From NCBI GenBank assembly GCA_964374095.1, contig CAYJXJ010000060.1:1-24142 (forward strand): 24,142 nucleotides of DNA, in the 5' to 3' direction. This stretch comes from CAYJXJ01 sp964374095. Lineage in GTDB: Bacteria; Elusimicrobiota; Elusimicrobia; UBA1565; UBA9628. The position numbers and the translations under genes were made by a program. Below, piece after piece: positions 8,600 to 14,606 of the stretch (positions are counted from its first letter, which is position 1; each line of letters opens with the position of its first letter). The notes under the pieces were generated by a model. The model did not search any database, was not told where the DNA came from, and saw only the letters and a program-made list of their open reading frames with translations.

Positions 8600-9238
8600 T
8601 CATGCGCGTCTCCTTCCTTCCGACTTCAATGCCCGCTGAAACCACGCCGGCGCCTTGCGGGCCCTGAAGGTGATCACTCCGCCCTGGGCTCGCAGGACGA
8701 GGCTCGGCACGACGCGCTCCGTTGCCTCGTCGGCGCTCGCGCGCCGCGAATTGTCGAAGACGACGACGGAATCGAATTCCCGGATGGCCCGCCTCAGATT
8801 CTTGAGGCTGGCGGCGTGCGTCTTTCTGAGTATCCTCACGGGCACGCCGTGCCCACCCGCTTCGATCCGGCCCGCCATGCGCTCGATGCATTCATCGAGT
8901 TCCGCGGCAACGAAGACAAGGCGCACGCCGAACCCGGCGGCGCGTGCGCGCTTTGCTTGTTCAAAGGTGACCTCTTTGCCCAGCGTGACTTCAATCGAAA
9001 AGCTCCTTCTCGCCTCGATATGGTCCTTGATGAACTTCTGATACGCCAGGGTGGCCGCGCGCTGCACATCCCGAGGAATCCTCTGAGAGGAGCCCCGATT
9101 CAGCCTCCTGCGTTCGTCGTCGATATTGAACGAGTCATGGCCCGTCGAGGCCGCCGGATAGAAGGTCGACTTGCCGCTGCCCTGGGGTCCTCCGATCAAC
9201 TGCATGATCGGAGGGCGGTGACCCGATTCCCCGCTCAC
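8600..9238 (-). CDS. Zeta-toxin-like P-loop kinase (PezT-like)
   Basis: 212 residues. The N-terminus has a Walker A motif GGPQGSGKST (16-25), then NIDD (38-41) at the position where zeta toxins place the catalytic/substrate Asp, and a conserved SIEVTLGKE region; a VFVAAEL strand and helical C-terminus follow. Zeta toxins phosphorylate UDP-N-acetylglucosamine and block peptidoglycan synthesis. The gene starts at a GTG overlapping the stop of the XRE-type gene (GTGA); Met12 is an alternative start but would leave little before the P-loop. The pair matches PezA-PezT order, antitoxin first. A non-toxic P-loop kinase cannot be excluded. Confidence 0.75.
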   Translation of the reverse strand: MSGESGHRPPIMQLIGGPQGSGKSTFYPAASTGHDSFNIDDERRRLNRGSSQRIPRDVQRAATLAYQKFIKDHIEARRSFSIEVTLGKEVTFEQAKRARAAGFGVRLVFVAAELDECIERMAGRIEAGGHGVPVRILRKTHAASLKNLRRAIREFDSVVVFDNSRRASADEATERVVPSLVLRAQGGVITFRARKAPAWFQRALKSEGRRRA

Positions 9239-9777
9239 ACCGCTTCGGACGTCCCCTCGATCATCTCAGCCGGCAACTCGCGGCTCTTCCGCCTTCCGGC
9301 TTCGTCAATGATACCGAGCTCACGCATCCGCCTAAGCTCCTTCTTAAGCCTGACGGCTCCCGACTTTGCCAGCCTCAGGCTGAGCTCCGTAAGCTCCGCA
9401 GCCGCCTGGCCCGCCTCAAAGAGCTCGGCCAAGGACAGCGACATCGCCTTTGCCAGCGATTCCAGAGTATCGACCCTAGGCGAATGTTTGCCGGCTTCCA
9501 GGCGGGCGATGTTCGCGCGCTCGATGCCCGACCTCGCCGCCAAGTCTTTCTGCGTCCAGCCTCTAGCGAGCCTCTCCGCTCGGAGCCGCTGGACGACCAT
9601 CTGAGAAGCCGACATGGGGCGTTCCTGCGACCCTCGTTTGGAGGCGGGCTGCAACGCACCTTGCAGGGGATGGATAGCCTCCGGCGTGAAGACAGGATTC
9701 AGGGTCCGGGCGGTCCGCTCTGACTGGTCGAACCGGTGCCTCGTCGCTTGAGGCAATTGGAGACTCGTGGTCGTCAT
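9235..9777 (-). CDS. XRE-family HTH regulator, probable antitoxin (PezA-like)
   Basis: 180 residues as drawn. A Cro/C1-type HTH occupies about 60-118 (VVQRLRAERLARGWTQKDLAARSGIERANIARLEAGKHSPRVDTLESLAKAM), and the C-terminal 60 residues are helical and charged, as expected of an antitoxin domain. Coupled to a zeta-like kinase, it probably neutralises it and represses the operon. Two starts are plausible. ATG 9777 overlaps the upstream stop (ATGA) and has GAGG at good distance, and is used here. ATG 9615 has AGGAA 7 nt upstream, begins just before the HTH, and would leave a 158-nt gap. The 54 extra residues of the long form resemble nothing known to me. Confidence 0.75.
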   Translation of the reverse strand: MTTTSLQLPQATRHRFDQSERTARTLNPVFTPEAIHPLQGALQPASKRGSQERPMSASQMVVQRLRAERLARGWTQKDLAARSGIERANIARLEAGKHSPRVDTLESLAKAMSLSLAELFEAGQAAAELTELSLRLAKSGAVRLKKELRRMRELGIIDEAGRRKSRELPAEMIEGTSEAV

Positions 9778-10034
9778 TTCGAAGGCCTCGCGCTCGCCAC
9801 TTCCTTCTGGAGCTTGTCGTTCTGGGATCTCAAGTCCAGGATCTCCTGGCGGAACTGCTGGTTGAGCCGCGCGAGGAGCTGGTACTCATTGCACACGTCC
9901 CGGTAGCGAGTGAGCAGGTTCTGGTAAAGGGTCTGCACCTTCTTGCGGTCATCCGCCTGAACCAGATTCACGACCGCGCTCGCGAACGCGAATAGGCCCA
10001 GCACGTCTTTATTTGCGGCTTTCGCTCGTGGCAT
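9774..10034 (-). CDS. Small coiled-coil protein, unknown function
   Basis: 86 residues with a short hydrophobic patch near the N-terminus (DVLGLFAFASAVVNLVQ) and a long amphipathic helix (about 30-80: VQTLYQNLLTRYRDVCNEYQLLARLNQQFRQEILDLRSQ) that should form a coiled coil. It has a strong ribosome site (GGAGG) and its own promoter and palindrome directly upstream, and its stop overlaps the start of the XRE-type antitoxin (ATGA). It is therefore the first gene of a coiled-coil / XRE / zeta / integrase transcription unit. I do not recognise the family. A role as a third toxin-antitoxin component, comparable in position to omega in omega-epsilon-zeta systems, is only an inference. Confidence 0.65.
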   Translation of the reverse strand: MPRAKAANKDVLGLFAFASAVVNLVQADDRKKVQTLYQNLLTRYRDVCNEYQLLARLNQQFRQEILDLRSQNDKLQKEVASARPSK

Positions 10035-10053
10035 TTTTCTCGCCTCCGAGGAT

Positions 10054-10081
10054 AGTGTATCATATTTGACACATTAGTCAA
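10054..10081 (-). promoter_or_regulatory. Promoter with palindromic operator for the toxin-antitoxin/integrase unit
   Basis: On the minus strand TTGACT (10076-10081) and TACACT (10054-10059) are separated by 16 nt, about 20 nt before the coiled-coil start codon. The inverted repeat TTGAC-N6-GTCAA (10066-10081) covers the -35 box, a good place for repression by the XRE-type protein. It also overlaps the stop codon of the upstream HTH gene. Confidence 0.55.
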
Positions 10082-10304
10082 GACCCAGATTCGCGCCGTC
10101 GCCTCGACGAAAATCACCCGCCGCCTCCGGCTCCACCGTGTTCGCGCGTATCCACGCGTCGATATGCTCCTCCGGAAACCGCGTCAGCCGCCCGACCTTG
10201 GTATACGGAATTCGCCGCTGGCTCACCCAAGACCGGATCGTCCAGGGCTTCACGCCGCCGAGCTTCCGGCAGACCTCCTCGATGGTCAGCAGGCGGCCGC
10301 TCAT
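10074..10304 (-). CDS. Excisionase-type helix-turn-helix DNA-binding protein
   Basis: 76 residues with a MerR-like/HTH_17 fold: LLTIEEVCRKLGGVKPWTIRSWVSQRRIPYTKVGRLTRFPEEHIDAWIRA (about 5-54), typical of excisionase/AlpA-type proteins with the characteristic G-R-x-x-R-F wing. Such proteins bend DNA at attachment sites or regulate element genes. The start ATG overlaps the AbiEii stop by 4 nt and has GGAGG 7 nt upstream, so it is translated from the AbiE transcript. It may act as the recombination directionality factor for the integrase in this element. Confidence 0.8.
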   Translation of the reverse strand: MSGRLLTIEEVCRKLGGVKPWTIRSWVSQRRIPYTKVGRLTRFPEEHIDAWIRANTVEPEAAGDFRRGDGANLGLD

Positions 10305-11305
10305 TGCCCCGCCTCCTTCCTCAGTATCCGAGCAAGGTCTTCGACCGTCAGGGCCGCGGCCTCATCCGTAATCGTCGTCCCGTGCATCAGCTCGCGGACC
10401 GGGTGTCGCCGGCCCAGCGCCCGGGCGCGCTTACCCTTCAATACCGTTCTGCCGATCAGAGCCTTGGCCGTTTCGAGGAACTCAAGATCGGACGGCTCGG
10501 CCTGTCCGAGAAACGCGAAGCGCTCCAAGAATATCCCGACCGCGGCATGCGCGTCGAAGTCGACGGTAGGCCGAAGGAAGGGCCGCACGTCCGAGCCGAA
10601 ACGGCGATCCGCCGCCTTCGCTTCGAGGTTTTGCCGGAACAGGCTCCAGTTGAAGACTTTCCGCGAGGCGAAGAAGTAGTAGCAGACCAGCCTGCGCACC
10701 GCGCGGTCATCGAACCGGAAGCCTCCGGCCCGGTCGAGATCGTAAATGTCCCGGCCCTTGCGCCGGTCGTAGAGGGCCCGAAGCTTCCCCGCGAGGAGTT
10801 CCTCGAGGGTGTAGGTCCTGATGTTCAGCGGACCCTCGGGGCCGGCGAGAGTCTTTTCGACGAGCCCCAGGATCGGCACGCTCTCTATGACGGATATCTC
10901 AACCTTGATAGGCTGGAGCGTCGCCCCCATCAGGGGTGCGTAACGCGCCGCGATGGCGGTCTGCCTCTCGCTGTACTTGTAGCTGAGCTGATAGTCGGGG
11001 TCCTGCTCGCGCAACACGCCCTCCACCCACTTGCGAAGCTGAGCGCCGCGTTTCAAGACGATGCCGGGAGCGCCGACCGCGTTGAAGTCCAGGTCCACCG
11101 ACAGCCGGTTGGACTCGCCGTAGTAGAGCTTGTTGAGCGCCGTGCCGCCCTTGAAAGCGAGTTCCCGGCGAAGCTCCGGATGCTCGGAGAGCCCCTTGAG
11201 CGCCATGACGAGACGGTAGTCGTGCTCGGCCTGCGGCAGGCCGGTCGCCCCGATTTTCTCGGCCCAGACCGTCAGCTTCGGCCTCGTGATGATAAGTCGG
11301 CTCAT
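10301..11305 (-). CDS. AbiEii-type nucleotidyltransferase toxin (type IV toxin-antitoxin)
   Basis: 334 residues from ATG 11303-11305, chosen because it overlaps the AbiEi stop by 4 nt (ATGA) and has GAGG 7 nt upstream; an in-frame start 24 nt earlier is less likely. The nucleotidyltransferase signature is complete: KGGTALNKL (52-60) followed by SVDLDFN with Asp71 and Asp73 as probable metal ligands. AbiEii proteins are nucleotidyltransferases, and studied members modify tRNA and cause reversible growth arrest and phage abortive infection. The pairing with AbiEi immediately upstream is the standard arrangement. Confidence 0.88.
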   Translation of the reverse strand: MSRLIITRPKLTVWAEKIGATGLPQAEHDYRLVMALKGLSEHPELRRELAFKGGTALNKLYYGESNRLSVDLDFNAVGAPGIVLKRGAQLRKWVEGVLREQDPDYQLSYKYSERQTAIAARYAPLMGATLQPIKVEISVIESVPILGLVEKTLAGPEGPLNIRTYTLEELLAGKLRALYDRRKGRDIYDLDRAGGFRFDDRAVRRLVCYYFFASRKVFNWSLFRQNLEAKAADRRFGSDVRPFLRPTVDFDAHAAVGIFLERFAFLGQAEPSDLEFLETAKALIGRTVLKGKRARALGRRHPVRELMHGTTITDEAAALTVEDLARILRKEAGQ

Positions 11306-12114
11306 CTGGAGACCTCGGCGTTCACCCAAACATGCCAGCGCTTGCTCACCGTTCCTTCCCGGACTCCCTGGGGGTCCAGCAGGCAGGCAACGGGGTGCTT
11401 TAGCGCCGACAAGACGTCGGCCGCGTCGGGCAGCAATCGGAGCCGTTCCAGGATGTAGCCCAAACGCTCTTGAAGCGAGCGGTTGCCCAGGCGCTTGGCG
11501 TAGTCCAACAGCTTCCGTCCGTCTATCTTTTCCGACGCGGCCCGGAGGATATCGACGGCTTGGCCGAATCCCCCGGCCAAGTCGAGGCGGTCGAGGTTGT
11601 CCAGGACCGTCTTTTCCAAGTCGGTGACCTTGATGAGCCGTTCTCCGTAGCGCAATTCCTGAGAGCCGAAAAAATTACGGGGCAGCACGGCCACAAACCG
11701 GACTCTCTGCGATTCGGAGAGGCGCAGTTCCCGCCGCTGCTTGGTCACCTCGATTTGGACGGCCTGGGGGATCTGCTCCATGAGCCCGTGGAGGTAGGCC
11801 GCGGTCAGGTACGCCGCCATGTAATCCTGCCCTTCCAGCTCAAGGAACTCGGCCGCGACAGCCAAAGGGTCTTGGGCAAATGCCCCCGTGCCTTGCATGG
11901 CCTCGGGAGGTACGAGCGCGTACTTCCCACGCCCAAGGCGCAGCGCCGCTCCCTTCGCCTTGAGCGCGGCCAGCACCTTGGCGGACCGGACGGCGGTCAG
12001 GCCCAACAGCTCGCCGACGACCTGGGGACTCGCCACCTTGCGGCCGGCGCGAAGCAGGGCGAAGTACGCCCTCTGCTCAAGGGGCGACAGCGACACGGCC
12101 TTTCCGGCGCTCAT
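11302..12114 (-). CDS. AbiEi-type antitoxin / transcriptional regulator
   Basis: 270 residues. An N-terminal winged helix (LSPLEQRAYFALLRAGRKVASPQVVGELLGLTAVRSAKVLAALKAKGAALRLGRGKYAL, about 8-66) is followed by the AbiEi C-terminal antitoxin region (YLTAAYLHGLMEQIP, then RELRLSESQRVRFVAV and DLEKTVLDNLDRLDLAGG). It should repress its own promoter through inverted repeats and block the toxin. ATG 12114 is preferred because a near-consensus promoter and a palindrome lie just upstream and the winged helix begins at once. The same frame extends to ATG 12300, which has a good ribosome site (GGGAGG) and a 4-nt overlap with the preceding stop, so a 332-residue form is possible. Confidence 0.8.
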   Translation of the reverse strand: MSAGKAVSLSPLEQRAYFALLRAGRKVASPQVVGELLGLTAVRSAKVLAALKAKGAALRLGRGKYALVPPEAMQGTGAFAQDPLAVAAEFLELEGQDYMAAYLTAAYLHGLMEQIPQAVQIEVTKQRRELRLSESQRVRFVAVLPRNFFGSQELRYGERLIKVTDLEKTVLDNLDRLDLAGGFGQAVDILRAASEKIDGRKLLDYAKRLGNRSLQERLGYILERLRLLPDAADVLSALKHPVACLLDPQGVREGTVSKRWHVWVNAEVSR

Positions 12115-12131
12115 AAATCTATAATGCTCAA

Positions 12132-12191
12132 CTTCCCTGTATATAGGAAGCAGTGCATAGTAGATTATAGCAGGTTTCGGCGCGATTTCAA
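12132..12191 (-). promoter_or_regulatory. Promoter and inverted-repeat operator of the AbiEi-AbiEii-HTH operon
   Basis: On the minus strand TTGAAA (12186-12191), a 16-nt spacer and a perfect TATAAT (12164-12169) form a near-consensus housekeeping promoter, about 50 nt before ATG 12114. Between promoter and start lies an inverted repeat CTTCC-N9-GGAAG (12132-12150), placed where AbiEi-type antitoxins bind for autoregulation. The stretch is markedly AT-rich against its surroundings. Confidence 0.65.
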
Positions 12192-12296
12192 GCCCCTTCG
12201 ATCCCGAGCCCCATCTCGCTCGGTGGTTGCGGCTCGCTATATCGAGTCCGCTCCATCTTAGGGAATCCGTAAGACGGTCGGGCACAAATATGCTGA

Positions 12297-13444
12297 TCAT
12301 TGGTCCATCCCTCCCGTAGTTCTCGGCGCAGCGACCGCAAGGCCGCCGACCGCCGGCAGGGCCGGCGCGGTCGAGGTCCCCGGAATCATAAGGCCGGCCA
12401 CGGCCCGGTCCGGGCCGGCGAGTTGCGCGCGCCGGAAGGTCGCGCCCGTGCCGGGGCCCGCCTGGGGCCCGAGCAATGCCGACTTCCCGGGCAGGTAGCC
12501 CACGAACCGGCAGCGGCCCCTGGCCTGCATGAACTCCTTGAGCTCAGCGACCAGCACGAAGTCGGCGCGGTAGTCCTGGGCCAGCTCCAGGATGAACCGC
12601 TTGCCGCCTGGCCAGACCGTGAGGTACAGAAGCAGACCGTTCTCCGGCAAGGTGAGGCGCAACGAGCGCCACCGCTCCCGGTACTCCTCCTTGGACTTCT
12701 GGCCGCGCTCAATCTCCACTCCCTTGGGCTCAAAGTCGTCCGCGATCCAGAGGTCCGGGACGGTCCTGGAATCCGTCGCCGGCCGCCCGCCGCGGCCCCT
12801 CCACTCCACGCGCTCCCGGGCCGCCAGGACCTCAAGGCCGAGCAGTTCAGAGAGGACGAGGCCGACCCCGGCCACGGCCAGCTCATGGGCCACCATCGCA
12901 TCGGAGATCCGGTGGCGGAAGCCTTGGAGCCGCGAGAGTCCGACCTCCTTGAGCAGTCCGTGGCTCTTCTCGGTCAGGGTGAAGACAGGGGGATGGAACG
13001 GAAAATGGTGGTCCTGGATATAGCCGGTCTTGGCCAGCCTGCGGACCCGCTTGGCCCNNNNNNNNNNNNNNNNNNNNNNNNNNNNNNNNNNNNNNNNNNN
13101 NNNNNNNNNNNNNNNNNNNNNNNNNNNNNNNNNNNNNNNNNNNNNNNNNNNNNNNNNAAATGGTGGTCCTGGATATAGCCGGTCTTGGCCAGCCTGCGGA
13201 CCCGCTTGGCCCGGCCGAGCCAGTGCTCCTTGCGCAACGACACGTTGAAGAAAAGCCGCACCAACCGTCCCGGATCGGAGCCGCGCTCCATGGCCAGACC
13301 AGTGAGCTGACCCAGCCCCAGGATGCCGTAGACTTCCAGCGCCGAGAGCCACTTCCAGTCCGTAGGTTGGAGCCACAGCCCCGGTCTCCGTGAAGCCATT
13401 TTCCAGAGAGCCTCCGGTCCTGTTTCCAACATTTTTGTCATCAT
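12297..13444 (-). CDS. Replic_Relax-like winged-helix protein (replication/mobilisation), interrupted by an assembly gap
   Basis: The upstream part (MMTKMLETGPEALW... to TGYIQDHH) and downstream part (AKRVRRLAKTGYIQDHHFPFHPPVFTLTEKS...) share the same residues at the gap because 55 bp are duplicated around 100 Ns. Removing 13058-13212 leaves 993 nt, one clean 330-residue ORF. It has an N-terminal winged helix (LSALEVYGILGLGQLTGLAM ... RRLAKTGYIQ), a HELAVAGVGLVL segment and a PDLWIADDFEPKGVEIERGQKSKEEYRERW core, matching the general pattern of replication-relaxation proteins of plasmids and integrative elements (E-x-x-x-G after P-D). The start has AGGAGG 7 nt upstream. A tail of about 60 Gly/Ala/Pro-rich residues ends it. 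Its exact biochemical role is unclear. Confidence 0.7.
13003..13057. repeat. 55-bp contig-end duplication, left copy
   Basis: This stretch is identical to 13158-13212 on the other side of the N run. An exact 55-bp overlap is what two abutting contigs from a k=55 assembly graph leave, so it is probably an artefact. Confidence 0.85.
13058..13157. other. Scaffold gap (100 N)
   Basis: Exactly 100 undetermined bases, a common placeholder for a gap of unknown size. The flanks overlap by 55 bp, so the true gap is probably zero or negative. Confidence 0.95.
13158..13212. repeat. 55-bp contig-end duplication, right copy
   Basis: Identical to 13003-13057. Collapsing the two copies and the Ns restores the reading frame of the Replic_Relax-like gene. 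Confidence 0.85.
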
Positions 13445-13504
13445 CTCAGAACCTCCTCACTCATCAACAACTCCCCTACTTCGCTGCCCCCAGCCCGCCG
13501 CCTC

Positions 13505-13553
13505 CCCGACCCCAGTACCCCAACATCATCATCGTTGGGGGAGTGGGGTCGGG
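13505..13553. repeat. Large inverted repeat (20-bp arms, 9-nt loop)
   Basis: The left arm (13505-13524, beginning CCCGACCCCA) and right arm (13534-13553, ending TGGGGTCGGG) are complementary at 18 of 20 positions around the loop ATCATCATC. The GC-rich stem would be very stable in single-stranded DNA or RNA. There is no T tract, so a simple intrinsic terminator is unlikely. Confidence 0.85.
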
Positions 13554-13632
13554 AAGCGAAATCGGCCTCACCGATTGAGAGGCGGGCGAAAAAAGGCAGC
13601 GAAGACCGGCGCCTTTCGATACACCGCACCCC

Positions 13633-13681
13633 TCCAACACCTCCTCCAACGCGGGGAGCCCTTGTTGGACCCCCTGTTGGA
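13633..13681. repeat. Nested dyad: four TCCAAC/GTTGGA boxes
   Basis: Two direct TCCAAC boxes (13633 and 13645, 12 nt apart) face two GTTGGA boxes (13664 and 13676, also 12 nt apart), giving a two-fold symmetrical cluster. The outer boxes pair over 7 bp (TCCAACA/TGTTGGA) and the inner over 6 bp. The spacing suggests cooperative protein binding. Confidence 0.75.
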
Positions 13682-13712
13682 ACATCGGAAAAGTCAATCT
13701 CGGACACAGCCT

Positions 13713-14038
13713 CCCCTCACTTCCCATTCGGGACACCCCTCGAATTCACTGGTTAGCCTCCCTCACTTCCTATTCGGGAGACCCCCCAAAAACGGTCCGC
13801 GGCCTCCCTCTTCTAATGCGATTGAATCACCCCCCAGACACTATTCGCGTGAGGGGGTCGTTTCGGCACATCGATCCAGAACCTGGGCGTCAGGTCGGCG
13901 CGCAAAGTCCCCCCAAACACTATTCCCACGAGCCGCCTCTTTCCGCACACTTACCCCTCACTTCCTATTCTCCAGACCCCCGAAAATCGCTACGCAGCTG
14001 GCCTAAGGGCCGGCCCGGAACCTCTCACTTACTAATCG
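13713..14038. repeat. Degenerate direct repeats (iteron-like), six to seven copies
   Basis: Copies resembling CCCCTCACTTCCTATTCG start at 13713, 13759, 13830, 13909, 13954 and 14021, with a poorer one near 13803. Copies at 13830 and 13909 share a variant (CCCCCCA, ACACTATTC). Similarity continues about 15 bp to the right of most copies (a GA, C-run, then A/T-rich end). Start-to-start distances are 46, 71, 79, 45 and 67 nt, so they are neither a simple tandem array nor a CRISPR. Confidence 0.65.
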
Positions 14039-14255
14039 TTTGAGCTGGGCATTTCGCCCCGCTTTATTATCCATCTTCCTGCTTCTGATCCTAGAGTTTT
14101 TCATCGAATCTGCTTGGGTTTTCTTCGGACCACCGACTATTTTTTTCTCCGGGTCAATGGGTGGGCGCGACGCGCCTGTTCAGCCCCCAATGTGATGGCG
14201 TCCAAGCAGCAAGCAGCTAGGAAAGACCTGACCATTATTTGTACAATCCTTCTCC

Positions 14256-14606
14256 ATGGCGAGATTGTCCTCTGTGCCTATCACCCTCACGATCAAGGAG
14301 CGCAAGGAACTTCGACATTTGCGAAGATTCCACCCGAAGAGGCGGTACTGGGTCCGGGCTGACATAGTGCTTCGAGCCGCCGCGGGGCAGGCCAACCTCG
14401 TCATTGCTCACAAACTGGGGATCAGCCGGAACACCGTCAAGCATTGGCGATACCGCTTCGCCCGGGAGCGCCTGATGGGCCTCCAGACCCGCCCGATTCC
14501 CGGCCGGCCGCGGAAGGTCACGGGGTCGTCCCAAGGGATCACCACGGAGACCGTGCTAAGGGTCGTTGCGCTATCGCAGGGCCAGCCGGAGTCAGCCAAG
14601 GCATGA
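14256..14606 (+). pseudogene. IS630-family transposase N-terminal remnant (HTH part)
   Basis: 116 residues. The segment RADIVLRAAAGQANLVIAHKLGISRNTVKHWRYRFARERLMGLQTRPIPGRPRK (about 34-87) is the helix-turn-helix and linker of IS630/Tc1-type transposases. The following residues (TVLRVVALSQGQPESAKA) still resemble the next helix, then the frame stops; the DDE catalytic domain is absent. No ribosome site is visible at the ATG. The stop overlaps the ATG of the AlbA_2 gene (ATGA), so the remnant may now act as a leader or a small DNA-binding protein. A stand-alone HTH gene is the alternative. Confidence 0.6.

Larger units (their letters stand above)
13445..14255. other. Non-coding repeat-rich region, candidate origin of replication or transfer
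   Basis: About 800 nt without a convincing gene, directly upstream of the Replic_Relax-like gene and before an IS630 remnant. It contains a large hairpin (13505-13553), a symmetrical quartet of TCCAAC boxes (13633-13681) and a field of degenerate direct repeats (13713-14038). From 14040 to 14255 the sequence is more AT-rich (T tracts, GGATAATAAAG on the minus strand) and may hold promoters for the flanking genes, but no clear box pair is seen. Iteron-like repeats plus dyads next to a replication/mobilisation gene are typical of plasmid or ICE origins; the assignment is an inference. Confidence 0.5.

Noticed and set aside
13505..13553. Rho-independent terminator
   Set aside because: The stem is strong but no T tract follows on either strand, and it lies upstream of a start codon.
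13441..13707. 88-codon minus-strand ORF ending in an ATGA overlap with the Replic_Relax-like start
   Set aside because: It runs across the hairpin and TCCAAC dyads, its composition is low-complexity (Gly/Arg/Pro/Ser), and no domain is recognisable; the DNA structure explains the sequence better.
13713..14038. CRISPR array
   Set aside because: Repeats are degenerate and short, distances vary from 45 to 79 nt, and no cas genes are present.
14256..14606. Complete IS630 insertion sequence
   Set aside because: Only the N-terminal HTH part is present; no DDE domain and no matching terminal inverted repeats were seen.
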